A stretch of 64,000 nucleotides of DNA from positions 29,315,780 to 29,379,779 of the forward strand of contig NC_080041.1 in assembly GCF_012489685.1 (NCBI RefSeq). Reading direction: 5' to 3'. Shown piece after piece: positions 12,501 through 25,090 of the stretch; within the stretch, counting starts at the first letter, position 1, and each line of letters opens with the position of its first letter. The notes beneath the pieces were generated by a model, which had not been told where the DNA came from, made no database searches, and worked only from the letters and a program-made list of their open reading frames with translations. The stretch is from Lotus japonicus. Lineage: Eukaryota > Streptophyta > Magnoliopsida > Fabales > Fabaceae. The position numbers were made by a program, and so were the translations under genes.

Positions 12501-14239
12501 TATCTGAACAAGCAGCTAACAACCCTGAAGATATCCAAGTACAAGTATGTTTTTTACTTAAGATTGATAAATGAAGAACAAAATTAATATTTCATAATGA
12601 AATTTGGTGTTGATGATAGGAGGGCATGCATAAGTTGAAGGATGAAATTTACCAAAAAAAGAAACAAATCCATATTTTGGAGCAACGGATGATTGGATCA
12701 CTAGGACATGCACCAAGTAACAGTGAAATATCCCTGGTAATGAGACTAAAATCTTCTTAAAGCGCCCTTATATATTTAGTGTTACTCAGTGAAAGACAAT
12801 TCAAAGAATTCTTATACGAAATTTGTATCATAACTCTTATTTCATGTCATATAAACTTGCATCGTGTTGAGTTCAATAGAACCAAATATCATGATAAGCA
12901 TAAATGTTTTATAGTCCAGTGCATGGTCATCATGATAAACAAAAGAATATAATTGTGTCTAATGCAGTATGCTACAACTACAGTAAACAGGTAGGTATAT
13001 TTAATCCAAAAATAGGAATAAAGTAATAGTCAAATAACATGACCGGATCATTTATCTTAATCAAGCTTCTTGAGTTCATTTTAAAACTAATGATTTTCAT
13101 CATCAACCGCCATATCCTCATTTCATTCTTGTTATCCCACGGTCAACGTTACTTATATTTGTGGCCCTCATTTCCTCTATTTACTATGACTTGTCCTCTT
13201 CTTTTAAACATCCCTCGCTCTGGAGTTAAGTATTTGGATTTGCTTTTTCTTTTTAATGCTTGGGACTTATGTATTATTCAGTATTGTTTTATAAATAAGT
13301 TGTTTTATTGTGTGGCTTAATAATACATAGTCTTGAAGGTTAATGTAGAGTTGAACAAGAAATCTAGGGGGAGGGTGTTGCTAGACTATTTGTGATAGAA
13401 ATTTCTGTAGTTGATCATGGCCATTAACCTAATGGGCACTGCTTCTATTTGTTCATGGTACTTTCTACAGTGTCCTATGCTTGACCCATGATGACCTGTC
13501 ATTTTATTTTATTTTCTCCCTTTTTGGGTAAAGATAAGACCTATCCTACCCAAGGTTATGGCAAAAACATTTTGTAGTCTCTGTTAATATTTTGTTTGGT
13601 TCACATAGTTGTTAAGGATAGCTTTTATTGAAATGTTGATAACAATTTGTTTTACTTTTTTAAAATCCTAGGTTATTCATTGATAAAATTCAACTAACAT
13701 AACAATTAATCTCTGTTGTAGACCCTGTCCAAGCTTACCACTGAGCTCAATGAAAAAATTTGTGAACTTGAGGTTGGTTGCCTTATCTTCTTGATAGTTA
13801 TGATGGTTTCAATTGCATTTACCTAGAAGAAATGCTGTGAGTATCATACTAAGGTTGTCCTGTTGTTATTTGAGTATTCAAGATCAAGTCAGCCGACAAT
13901 AGGATACTTCAAGAGCAACTGCAGTTGAAGGTACATCACATAATTGTATGACTTGCTTTTACGGGACTTGTTGCGACCTCTAACATTTGCTAACATTCTA
14001 CAGAATTCAGAGAATGTGGAGATGCAAGAAACAATTCTTTCACTAAGGAAACAGATAAATTTGTTGCTTGATGAAACCTCAACCAATTCTCAACAGTTTT
14101 ATGATAGGGAGATTGACTATTTTAAAGAGAGAAAGAGTGATGAAACACATATGGTAAAAAACATGAATGCAGTAGTTTCTCCAGCACACTTCAACCAAGG
14201 AAGTAGTGATTCAATAAAAAATTCCCAAATTCTTATGCA

Positions 14240-14292
<53 letters not shown>

Positions 14293-16474
14293 GAACTTGA
14301 ATACTGTTGGCATAACAGATAATCATTAGTACATTTTCCTAAACTCTTTTGGTATTTTGTGTTTTGGGATTTACTCTTATACCATTACAATGTGCAGGCA
14401 GCTGAAATAGAGAATTTAAGGCAAGAAAATGTGAGATTGGTTGAAGAGAAAGATGGGCTTGAAATTCAAACCCAGAAGCTTGCAGAGGAAGCTTCATATG
14501 CAAAAGAGTTGGCATCAGCTGCTGCATTTGAATTACGAAACCTGGCTGAAGAAGTAACTAAACTTACTTATGAAAATGCAGAACTCACTGGGGATTTGGA
14601 AGACGCAAAAGAGGCCCGTTGCAAATCTAACTTTTGTCATATATCTTCATATGATTCCAAGCAAAGTAGCAATAATAGTTTTCAACGAGATGGGCAACCG
14701 GAAAAGTTTGGAACTGAAGTTCTTACTGAGGAGTTGAAGAAGAACCTTAGTGCTAGATTCCAAAGAGAAGCTGCATTAGAAGCAGCTCTATCACTCAAAG
14801 ATGAAATAGAAGCTGACCTAAGAATAGCACTTGATGAAATAAAACATCAGAAACATGATTTGGAAGATGAACTCAGAAGCATGCATGTGCTGGTAGCAAA
14901 AATGAGAAAGTCTGGCACTAATATTGAGGATAAGTCCATTGTTCATATGCCTAATGATATACAAACTAAGGCTAAAAATAGACTTCCCCCATCTAATGGT
15001 TACTCTTTTAGAAAACAATACAAAGAGGATGAAACTTCAGGGAGCATGGAAGATATGATTGCATTGGAAGAACTGAAGGCTGGTTTTCAAAGAGAAAGAA
15101 GAAGATGCAAAGAGCTAGAAAGGCTAATTTCTAGAATGAAGGTATCTCATTCTCATATTTCATCAATGTGCAATATAATATTAAGAAAAATGCTAGCTAT
15201 ACTCTATTCAACACTCTTTCCAACACTCCATAATCGGTTGAAATTTATATAGGGTCACTAAAAATATGAGCCACACATCCAACTTAGTGGGAGCCACATA
15301 AATTTCAACCAATCAATGAGTGAGAGTTAAAAGGGGAGTGTTGCTAGCTCTCATAATACGCATTGTTTGATTGAATTTCTGGTTGTCTTTTTAACTTAGA
15401 TCAGGGGTGAGAAATAAGTTTAAATGGGCTTGTTTTTATCAAAAAGAGAGATGATGAAGAAAGAGATAATTGGGATACGTAGATCGGAAAGGGAACATCA
15501 ATCAGATGTACTCTCGTGATATAATAATCTATATAGCAAACTCTATCAGACTATAACTAATACTAACTAGATTTTTCTATCTAAAAAAAATTGACAGGTA
15601 AAAAATACATGCATTAACCGACTCCAAGCACAGCTGCATGATGGATAATGACTTAAATGTCAATAGTGGCTTAATGATTCTATTACCTATTTGGAATTTT
15701 GGACTTTTTTTTGAAATGGGAATTTAGACATTGAATCAAGGAAACCTGCGATTTCATAAATGAAAAAAATAAAGTTGTAGATAACTGGAATCTATTATAG
15801 TAAACCTCTAACAGCACTTATCCTTTTCAAATGGCTATGGTTAGGATTTTTTTTAGGAAGACAATGTAACAGCAAGAATAACGAATATGGCTTAGGGTTT
15901 GAAGAAGACTGAAAAAATTAAAGGGTTCCATTCCAGTTTTCCTGACGGTAGGCAAATTACTGGTTGAATTAGGAAACCTCCCTCACTATTCTTCGGATTT
16001 GATTTCAATAGAGAAATTACTAGTTAAGTTATTGCTTTTGTTGGTGCCCTTAGTTTGATTGCTCGGTTGCCATCTTCTACTTGCTCGCATAATATGGATC
16101 TTGAAGATTATGAATTCTATATGGCACATAATCTTAATCTTAGTTTTCTGAATTCATGACGTGAAGAGAAAAATTGCAAATGACATCACTTTTATTTGCG
16201 CAATAGGGTGAAGACATTGCTGGGATGGATGTTATGGCCCTTGAAGAGCTTCAAAACCTTCATATTGAGGCAATAACAAATATTTGCCAAGCAAAGGTAA
16301 CATTTCTCACTTGCTTAATACACCAACTTGAACAATATACCCATGTTTGTATTTTGAATATACCAATTTGTCTGTAATCTTCTGCCCAATATCATGTTAT
16401 GATCTCTTGCAACCAACTTGCATGACTGATGAAAGTTATTCTAACACTTGCAGTATGCAAATCAAGGCTTCTAG
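3519..16474 (+). CDS. Kinesin-like protein, KIN-7 (CENP-E-like) family
   Basis: Plus-strand gene with 25 coding exons: 3519-3745, 3843-3943, 4786-4875, 5690-5742, 6555-6620, 6695-6748, 7411-7470, 8965-9043, 9312-9379, 9750-9812, 9941-10045, 10642-10746, 10843-10950, 11037-11183, 11322-11504, 11662-11832, 12070-12297, 12404-12544, 12620-12736, 13722-13772, 13883-13930, 14004-14240, 14398-15141, 16207-16296, 16454-16474. They total 3,357 nt (1,118 aa) with matching phases. Residues 1-63 are Ser/Ala/Pro/Arg-rich, as in plant KIN-7 proteins that can carry an organelle-targeting leader. The motor (about 65-385) has P-loop GVTSSGKT (146-153), switch I VSSRSH (256-261) and switch II DLAGSE (291-296), so it should be an active microtubule ATPase. 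The long C-terminal part is mostly coiled coil for dimerisation and cargo. I infer KIN-7 from motor wording such as [15 protein letters not shown]; the exact subgroup and organelle are not settled. Upstream in-frame codons reach 3441 but have no ATG. Confidence 0.93.
7988..8294. mobile_element. Foldback MITE in kinesin intron 7
   Basis: The left end (GTTTGGTTGGAGGGGAATGG) and right end (TCCCCTCCTCTTAACCAGAC) are imperfect inverted complements, and G-rich/C-rich inner arms also pair. No coding. It lies within the ~1.5-kb intron between exons 7 and 8. Boundaries are approximate and no target duplication was identified. Confidence 0.5.
10951..10952 (+). other. Non-canonical GC splice donor, kinesin intron 13
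   Basis: Exon 13 ends ...AATAAG and is followed by GCGAGT, matching the plant GC-AG donor pattern (AG|GCAAGT). The acceptor is TATTAG at 11031-11036. This junction gives the conserved motor-to-stalk sequence SQNKIVDDKS. The nearest GT downstream would add four bases and break the frame. Confidence 0.8.
14245..14290. repeat. (TC)23 microsatellite in kinesin intron 22
   Basis: A perfect TC dinucleotide run of 46 bp begins 4 bp after the intron donor at 14241. As a long pyrimidine tract close to a donor it could influence splicing, and it is likely length-polymorphic. Confidence 0.97.
15190..15349. mobile_element. MITE with GCTAGC-type inverted ends, kinesin intron 23
   Basis: The left arm (TGCTAGC... 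then GGTTGAAATTTAT) and right arm (ATAAATTTCAACC... then GAGTGTTGCTAGC) are inverted repeats of about 60 bp with a short loop. A related element with the same GCTAGCAACAC end lies at 40945-41104, so a dispersed family is present. It sits in the ~1.07-kb intron between exons 23 and 24. Confidence 0.7.
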
Positions 16475-16848
16475 CATCTTGCCATTGGCTCCTGTATTAT
16501 AGTTTTGAAGGTGGTTCCAAATCAATCAACAGAAACATGGCACTCCGGGAATAATGTTCCTAATTTCAATAAGTTGGGATCTTTTAAATCGTATGCTCTT
16601 TTATGGTAGTTACAGTATGATCCGTACACTTACAAATACTGACAATCACCTCTCAATCATCCTTGAGGTATATGGAAGCAACAATGAAGGATCAGTGAAC
16701 TCAGTAGCTTGTAGCTTGCTTACATATTCACTAATTGTAGCTTACGAAGTATATGTATATGCTGACAAAAAAACCTTTGTACATATGTTGTACAATGGAA
16801 TTATATATGCTATCTAATTTATCTGAACATCCTCTGCCAAATGACTCA
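16475..16848. other. Convergent intergenic region
   Basis: About 375 bp separate the kinesin stop (16474, plus strand) from the aspartic protease stop (16849, minus strand). Both 3'UTRs must lie or overlap here. I see no other gene. Confidence 0.5.
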
Positions 16849-19714
16849 TTAACTGTCTGTTACTTCATAAGTTGCTGGGCACCTCTCAGCAAAGATATTA
16901 GCTGCTTGTGGGTGTGAAAAACGGCCTTCAAAATCACGATCAACACTGTTGTTAATTAACAGGGAAAATAAAAAAGAAAAAAACCTTTTGTAAGACTAAT
17001 TGGCGTTCACAATTATAGATGAGAACAAAAGATATAGGGTTATGACCTGGGAAGCGTATCACAGTTGGAAGAAACCCATCCAATAAGCTGCTTCTCGTTG
17101 TCATAAATCACCATTTTATCTTGTAGAGAGATGTCTGTTTAATGAAAAAGGAAGTGTATTAACATCAGATTATCGAATAAAAAAGGACAAGAAAAGTGGG
17201 ATTACTTATATTCTGCTGGGATGCAGCATGCCTTACCGCCTATTATGTTGAGATCTCCAAGCCCTACTTCAGAACCATTTAGAATCCCCAAGCAAACATT
17301 GCCATGTTTCTAGAAAAAGGACAGTATGAAAGACAATTTCATTTTTTTCCCTTCACTAAAGAGGTAATGGTGTTGCTCATAGTCTTAAAAGGTGCTCACC
17401 GTGACAATAAGATAAGCTTCGGGCGGTATTAGCATTTGCAAGTTCTTTGTTTTTGTGAATCTCAATGCTAGGGGCTTGAAATGGTTCTTGACATCACTTG
17501 CAGATTTGAAAGACTTTGTACCCTTCCAACATATTGGAAGTGTTTGATCATCTGTTGCTCTTTTCAACTGTTTTCCCTTTAAATCACTACTTACCTGAAT
17601 CATGGATCAGAGATTATAAACTGAAGATGGTGGAACATTTATCTTTAGGCCATATAAGGCAATGGAACTGATGATTGAGAATTAAGTTTCCATCTTACCA
17701 AATCAACTATAGCTTGATATGTTTGGGCATTGAAATATGTGTAAGAGCTCCCACTGTCAAAGATTAGTTCAAGACCCTTAACAGTAGTAGGCTTTCCATT
17801 GAACAGAAGTTCTGCTGGTCCTGAGCTATAGTGTTTTCTGAAGCAATGGAATGTGTAAGATCTCATGAGTGAAAACACATGATACGTGTATGGAACAAAG
17901 GACCTCAGAAGCGAAAAATTGTCATTGTTTTGAAACTTACTCCATAGAACTAGGCAACATGGGTGTCCAAACAATTCCTGATGACGGAATAAGATCATCT
18001 CCAAAGAATAAAAACCCTCCTCCTTGCGCACTTAAGCAGTGGCCAACCACATTGCGAATCAGACCCAGAGAATGAAGTTGGGACACAATGCTTGATCTGC
18101 CATTCCCAAGGCCAATGACCCCTGCTGTAGAAGGTGGGGTGATAGGACCAGAATACTTTTGATCATATCCACACCTAGCCATGCATCAGATAAATGAACT
18201 ATCAAATCATTCAAGAAGATGAATAGGAAATTTGCAGTTCAAATTGGAAGCCATTGTATCATGCATTATTGTAAATCCTTCTACAATGGATTTTGAAATC
18301 AAAATCAATTCTTTGAGAAGGCTATGAGAGTAGCTTCTGGCTACCAGCATGCCAGAATTGATTCGGAGGAAACAAAATCTGATCCAGAAACGATACAATT
18401 AAATTTTGTTGCCCTATTTACTATCAAGCACAATTTGACCATAACTTCTTTTTAGCCATGGCAACTGCACCATTACCAATTATCTTAAGTAGTAAATACA
18501 AGTGCAGCTACTTTCATACATAAGGATAGCAGCAAAAGACTCACCCAAAAGCTATCTTAGGGCGCACCACTGAGCCATTGGTGAAATGGAGGTGAATGTG
18601 GTCTCGGACTAGCACACCCAGAGATGATCCATGATCTGCATACTCAACCTCATAGTCACATTGTTCATCTGGGGCAGCACATTGATTGTCTGTTGATAGG
18701 CGCACTCCATCACACAACTGATCCACACAATTGACGAGGTTGTTGTTGGGTCTATAAAGCTGATCCAGAGGCTGCAAACATCAAAACCACATGAAGAACT
18801 AATGATGATGGGGGTAAAAACTAAAAACTAAAAAGATTGGTTGCAATTCATTCTTTGGAATGAGGCCTAGCTAATCTAAGTTTTGTTTTTACCTTGGTGC
18901 AACCTTTACATGGTCCATCACACTCAATCCAAGTGAGGTCACTACCTGAGTCAATATCAAGGTCGTAAAACTTGGGGGGATGGCCAATGTTAATAAACAC
19001 TGTGTAATACCTGCATAAAGAAGAAAGATATGTTTTTCCACAAAATCAGTGTAATTTAAACTTAACAAAAATATCTGATTCACTTTAGAAATTAAACAAT
19101 CATGTTCTTTTTTCTAAAAAAAGCTGGTCCAAAAGTGACTTATTGTGTGCAAAGAGAAGAAACTTGTGAAGCTTTAAAAGGAGAAACAGCAAAAAAGGAC
19201 CCCAAAAAACAGTTAAAATGTTGAGTCAAACTACTTTCTTTGTTTTCCTCAAAAACTCAGAAATTGAATGGTTGGTACATCTGAAATTTCCTAAGAAACT
19301 AACCCTTAGAAGAACTAATCTGAAACATGAATCAGTTTTGTTTTTATAAAGTGGATATGCATAAAAAAATTATAAAAACATAAGCAGAGCTCAAATCAGA
19401 ACACAGTTAATTACTAGAACAAAAAAAGGAACTTTAATTATACTAAAAAAATTGCAGAAAAATGAATAAGCAAGTTGAGGATGAAGTTTGAAGTTGAACA
19501 AAGAGCAAAGAGTCACATACCCAAGAGGGTAAACATTCCCTTGAACCTTGAAAACAGCTGAGGAGCCAAGCCGATTCTCTGTGTTGCGGGGGTTTTTGGC
19601 GTTGTGGGGTTGATTGACATCCGAGAAAGCGAGTGGGAAAATGGAAGAAAATACCAGAAAGAGCAAAACTGTGTGCAATGAAGATGATGCTAATACCCAG
19701 AATTTCAAATCCAT
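16849..19714 (-). CDS. Aspartic protease, Asp1/nucellin-like (pepsin family A1)
   Basis: Minus-strand gene with nine coding exons: 19714-19521, 19010-18893, 18771-18545, 18174-17941, 17837-17699, 17594-17400, 17309-17237, 17134-17047, 16945-16849. The sum is 1,365 nt (454 aa) with all phases agreeing. A hydrophobic N-terminus (about residues 13-31) reads as a signal peptide, so the enzyme enters the secretory pathway. Both catalytic aspartates are present, each in a Asp-Ser-Gly motif: DIDSGSDLTW (D85) and IFDSGSSYTYF (D285). Plant members usually have DTG at the first site; Ser is tolerated in the family. The YPLGYYTVFINIGHPPK stretch and Cys-rich ECDGPCKGC region match the Asp1/nucellin-like group, whose substrates are poorly known. 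No plant-specific saposin-like insert is seen, which fits this group. A copia element starts about 0.4 kb upstream of the ATG, inside likely promoter DNA. Confidence 0.93.
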
Positions 19715-20132
19715 TTGTTGGAAATGGTTTAATCAGAAAGGGGCAAAAAGTTACAAACTTGCAATGATTTCAAGAAGAAAAGGGTGTGAGTGAAGCAAGT
19801 GATGAAGGGGGAAAATAGGAAGAAAGAAAAGGGGAAGATAGAAAATGAAAGGAAAAAGATGAGACAATGAAATTATGGAGCAAAGTCTGGCGTGTCTGTT
19901 TTATGGCTCTAGGTTTTGGTCCGGTGGCAGTTGGCACTTGGCAGATTGATGTGTGTTTTAATGGCTGACCAAGAAAATGAAAAAATAAAAAACGATTTTT
20001 AATGAATTTTTATTAGACTTTGGAATTATTTAGCCATAAATATAAGACTTCTAGAGACATTATTAGACTTCATAAAAAAAATAGACTTTTTAACATAGAA
20101 TTTAATGGAAATGCACTGTCAGTGTAAATATT
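19715..20132 (-). promoter_or_regulatory. 5' flank of the aspartic protease gene
   Basis: A-rich upstream DNA of the minus-strand protease gene, ending at the left LTR of copia element 1. No reliable TATA box was picked. Bases 20100-20131 (around GCACTGTCAGTGTAAA) resemble, in inverted form, bases near 25349-25375 beyond the element. Confidence 0.4.
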
Positions 20133-20293
20133 GATAAATAGGTGTAATATCCTACGGGATATTCCTTTATTTTAATTATTTATTTATTTTGTAATATGCC
20201 TCAGAATATTCTTAGCATATTCTATCATTTTATTATTATAAATAATATTGACTACCTCACACACAATTGGTGGTGAGAGTATCCAATCTTACA
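20133..20293 (+). repeat. 5' LTR of copia element 1
   Basis: 161 bp ending in CTTACA. It differs from the 3' LTR at four positions (about 2.5%), one of them a possible CpG transition. With commonly used plant rates this implies insertion within roughly the last million years; that age is a rough inference. Confidence 0.9.
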
Positions 20294-20842
20294 TGATATC
20301 AGATTTTGATTGAAACCCTAGCCTCTAGGCTCTCCCTATGCCGCCACCCTCTTTTCTCCATTTGTGAAGGTGCCTTGATTTTTGTGCAACAGCTTTTTCC
20401 TTTTCCTTTGCAGTCCTCGTGTCCTGTGCGCGTCCCCACCTTGCCTTCCGTGCGCCGTCGTTTTCTGTCCTTGCTTTCCGTGCTGTCACCTGTGTCGTCT
20501 TTCTGTCCAGCCGCCAGACCGTTTTGTCCTCGCGCCGCCAGACCACCTAGTGCTTCGCGCCGCCAGACCGCATCGTGCTTCGCGCTGCTAGCATCTTATC
20601 ACACTTTCCACGCCGCCGGCTCTTACAACAGCTACCCGACAGCTCCCCCTTCTGCCAGACCTCGTGTCTTGTGCGGTGCAACAACATCTGCCTCCGGCCG
20701 TCATCTCTCGGTCTTCACGCTGGTTTGGTCTTCATTAATTTATTTCAGTTTTTTGACCAGGTTGACTACATCTCTTGACCAAGGGTTGACCACAGTTTAA
20801 TTCTATTTTTTTTTGGGGGGCGATTGTTATCTCGTTTTCCAC

Positions 20843-23800
20843 ATGGCTTCCGATGCAACTCCTCCAACTTTTTCCATGAACACTTTGGTGCATATGCTTA
20901 CGATGAAACTTAAACCCGATAATTTTCTTCTCTGGCGTAAACAGGTTACTGCTCTTCTTCAGAATCAGAACTTGTATGATATTGTTGACCCTACCGTCGA
21001 TCCTCCGCCAGAATTTACTCAACAGACATTTGCACAAACTGTTACTCAACCTCTCCGTACTGGTGCCCCTTCTCCAAATTCGCTTTATGCTGAGTGGCAG
21101 GCTCGTGATCGTAATGTCAATAGTCTGCTTCTTTCCTCCCTCACTGAGGAGGCCTTATCTGAGACTCTAAGCGCAACGGCTGCTCGTGATGTTTGGGTTG
21201 CCTTACACTCTGCTTAGGCCTCACGCAGCAAGGCACGTGAACTCCGTCTCCATGATGAACTTCAACTCACGCGTCGTGGTTCTTTATCAGTTTCTGAGTA
21301 CGGGCGGAAATTTTGCACTATCTATGATCAGCTGGCTGCTATTGGTGCACCTGTGCCTAATGATGATAAAGTTCACTGGTTCCTTCGTGGTCTTGGCCCG
21401 TCATATGCAAATTTCTCCACGGGACAACTTGATCAGGTACCCCTACCTTTTTTTATTGACATTATTTCTAAGGTCGAGAGCCATGCTATTTTTCAGGCAT
21501 CTCTTGAGGAATCAGTGACTCCTCCTCCGCCTGCTGCCTTCCATGCGAGCAATCAGCCTCGCTCCTCTGGTACTCAGTCTTCCCATAATGGCAACCGTGG
21601 TAACTCCGGTGGAGGTTCTCGTGGTGGTCATCGTGGCAACTCTAATGGCGGATCTCGTCAGCGACGCAACAATGGTGGCTCTGGCCACCGTGGTTCTTAT
21701 ACGCCTCGCTATCAAATTTGTCGTGAGCAGGGTCATTATGCTGATAAGTGTCCGGTTCGCTGGGATCGTTCTTCTGAGTCTGCAAATCTTGCCGAATCGT
21801 TTGCTGCAGGTTGTTCGTTGGATAACTCTAACCGTTCTGATTGGTATATGGATACATGTACCACCTCTCATATGACTCCTTCTCTATCTCAATTGACGGA
21901 CTCTCAGGATTATTCTGGTAATGACCGTGTCTTTGTGGGTAATGGGGCTAGTTTACACATTACTCATACTAGTTCTCGTTCTGTTTCACATTATGTTCCT
22001 TTATCTAATGTTTTGGTTGTGCCTCAGTTAACTAAAAATCTTGTTTCTGTTAACAAATTGACTTGTGACCATCATGCTAAAGCCATTTTTCTGGATGATT
22101 CTTTCGTGATTCAAAACCGAAAGACAGGCGTCGTTCTGGGAAGGGGCAGATGTGATCAAGGACTTTATGTGCTGAATCAGGACTCGCAGGCGTTGCTTAC
22201 GACCAGTTCTCCATTACCCCGTGCCTCCTTTGAATTGTGGCACTCAAGATTAGGACACGCCAATTTCGATGTTATTAAACAATTGCATAAACATGGTTGT
22301 TTAAATGTTTCCTATATTTTGCCTAAGCCCATTTGTTGCACTTCGTGTCAGATGGCCAAAAGTAAACGATTAGTATTTTATGATAATAATAAGCGAGCTT
22401 CTGCAGTTTTAGACCTTATTCATTGTGACTTGTGGGGACCGTCTCCCGTTGCTTCTGTTGATGGTTTTTCTTACTTTGTTATATTTGTTGATGACTTCTC
22501 CCGTTTTACTTGGTTTTATCCATTGAAGCGTAAGCCTGATTTTTATGATGTGCTTCTTCGCTTCAAAGTGTTTGTGGAAAATCAGTTTTCTCAGTCGATC
22601 AAAGTTTTTCAAAGTGACAACGGTACTGAATTCACAAATAACAAAGTACAAACTTTATTTACTTCTTCTGGAGTGCTCTATCGTTATTCATGCCCTCATA
22701 CTCAGGCCCAGAATGGTCGGGTTGAACGAAAACACAGACATGTTCTTGAACTTGGCCTTGCTGTGTTGTATCACTCACATGTCCCTACTGCCTATTAGGT
22801 TGATGCCTTCAGTTCTGCGGTATACATTATTAATCGTGTCCCCTCTAAGGTGTTATCTGTTCAGATTCCATTTCAACTCCTATTTCAGGTTGCACCTACG
22901 TATGCTAATTTCCATCCTTTTGGATGTCGGGTGTTTCCGTGCTTGCGCCCCTACATGAAAAATAAATTTAGTCCTCGGAGCACTCCTTGCATTTTTCTAG
23001 GATACAACAGCAGCCACAAGGGATTCAAATGCTTCGATCCGACGACTTCACGCACTTATGTGTCCCGTCATGCTCAATTTGATGAATTTTGCTTCCCTTT
23101 TGCAGGTTCAAACTCTTCTCCCCAAGACTTGGTGATTTCTACGTTTTATGAACCGGTTGCGGGATCTTCTCCATCTTCACTCCCTGATATTCCTGTTGTT
23201 CTGGAGAGTTCCCCACCGCCTAGTTCTCTGCCTTGTCCGTCTTGTGCTTACCCAGATGTTCTGCCGGTTCCTCCTGATGATGCACCACCTTCGCCGGTTC
23301 TTCCGGATGCTGCTTCCCCTTCGCCAGCTCCTTCTTCCCCAGCACAGCCGGCCACCCCTCCTATTGTGACTCAGGCTCCGTCGGCTTCTCCTGTGGCTCA
23401 GGTTCCACTTGCTCCTGTTGTTGCTCGTCCGCAGACTCGCTCTCAGAATGGTATTTTTAAGCCGAATCCCCGTTATGCCTTGGTTCATTCTCAGCCTACT
23501 GGTATTCTTATTGCTTTACATACTGTTACTAAGCCTAAGGGATTCAAATCTGCTATGAAGCATCCTCATTGGTTGGCAGCCATGGAGGATGAACTTTCTG
23601 CCCTTCATAAAAATTGTACTTGGACTTTGGTTCCTCGTCCTTCCACTACGAATGTTGTTGGAAGTAAATGAGTCTTTCGCACTAAATTCCATAGTGACGG
23701 CACTGTTGAGCGCTTAAAAGCGCGTTTGGTGGCTCAGGGTTTCACTCAGATTCCAGGGTTTGATTACTCTCTTACTTTCAGTCCTGTTGTCAAAGCTACT

Positions 23801-25090
23801 ACTGTGCGCCTTATTTTCTCTCTTGTCGTGCTTAATAATTGGCAGCTTCATCAGTTGGATGTCAAAAATGCTTTTCTTTATGGTCATCTCACTGAAACTG
23901 TTTATATGGAACAACCTCCTGGATTTGTTGATCCTCGTTTCCCGACTCATGTGTGTCGGTTGAACAAGGCCCTCTACGGCCTCAAACAGGCACCTCATGC
24001 TTGGTTTCAGCGCTTGAGCTCTTTTCTCCTGCGTAATGGTTTTTCATGTAGTCGGGCTTATCCCTCCTTGTTCTTTTTCTACAAAGAACATGTTACTCTT
24101 TATCTGCTTGTGTATGTGGATGACATCATCCTTACCGATAGTGATCCTTCTCTTCTGACTCAGTTTATTGCTCGCCTTAATGATGAGTTCGCTATTAAAT
24201 ATATGGGTAAGCTTGGCTACTTCCTTGGTCTTGAGATCACTTACACTGCTGATGGTTTGTTCTTGGGACAGGCCAAATATGCACATGATTTGCTTTCGCG
24301 TGCTATGATGCTTGAGGCCAATCACGTTTCTACGCCCTTGGCTGCTGGCTCTCATCTTGTCAGTTCTAGTGAGGCTTACTCAGATCCTACGCATTATTGC
24401 TCTCTGGTTGGGGCCTTGCAGTACTTGACTATTACTCGCCCTGACTTGTCATTTGATGTTAACACTGTTAGTCAGTTCCTTCAGGCTCCGACTGTGGATC
24501 ATTTTCAGGCTGTCAAACGAATTCTTCGTTATGTCTGTGGCACGCAACATTTTGGTCTTACGTTTCCTCGTACCCCTTCCCCCGCTGTCCTTGGTTATAG
24601 TGATGCTGATTGGGCTCGCTGCATGGACACTCGTCGCTCTACTTACGGCTATGCTATTTTTCTTGGTGATAATCTATTGTCTTAGAGTGCCAAGAAACAA
24701 CCTACTGTTGCTCCCTCTAGTTGTGAATCTGAGTACCGAGCTATGACTAATACTGCTTCTGACCTGGTTTGGTTGCTCAATCTTCTTCATGAGCTTCGTG
24801 TTCGGTTATCTGCGACTCCTCTTCTTCTTAGTGACAACTAGAGTGCTTTGTTTATGGCTCAGAATCTTGTTGCTCATAAGCATGCCAAACATATTGACTT
24901 GGATTGTCACTTCATTCGTGAAATGGTTTCCTCTGGTCGATTAGTTGTTAGCCATGTGCCCACTTCTCTCCAGCTTGCTGATATTCTCACTAAGGTGTTG
25001 CCTCGTCCTTTGTTTGACCTTTTTAGGTCCAAGCTTCGAGTTGGTCTTAATCCAACGCTAAGCTTGACGGGGGGTGTTAGAGATAAATAG
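20843..25090 (+). pseudogene. Copia gag-pol polyprotein, five in-frame stops
   Basis: One reading frame runs from the ATG at 20843 to 25090 with no frameshift, but is cut by stops at 21215 (TAG), 22796 (TAG), 23669 (TGA), 24683 (TAG) and 24839 (TAG). Domain order: gag with a Gly/Arg/Ser-rich tail and a CCHC-like knuckle whose first Cys is Tyr (YQICREQGHYADKC); protease with DTC where DTG is expected; integrase with an HHCC finger and D-D-E region; reverse transcriptase with YVDD; RNase H. Three stops replace Trp in positions that are Trp in copia element 2 of this window. It cannot make a functional polyprotein. The frame ends inside the right LTR. Confidence 0.93.

Noticed and set aside
20306..20800. 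164-codon open frame in the leader of copia 1
   Set aside because: Pyrimidine-rich, Ser/Pro/Arg-heavy composition in all frames, located between LTR and gag ATG; no domain. Treated as untranslated leader.
21512..21875. Minus- and plus-frame open stretches of ~110 codons over copia 1 gag
   Set aside because: They overlap the Gly/Arg/Ser-rich gag tail in other frames and repeat its codon bias; shadows.
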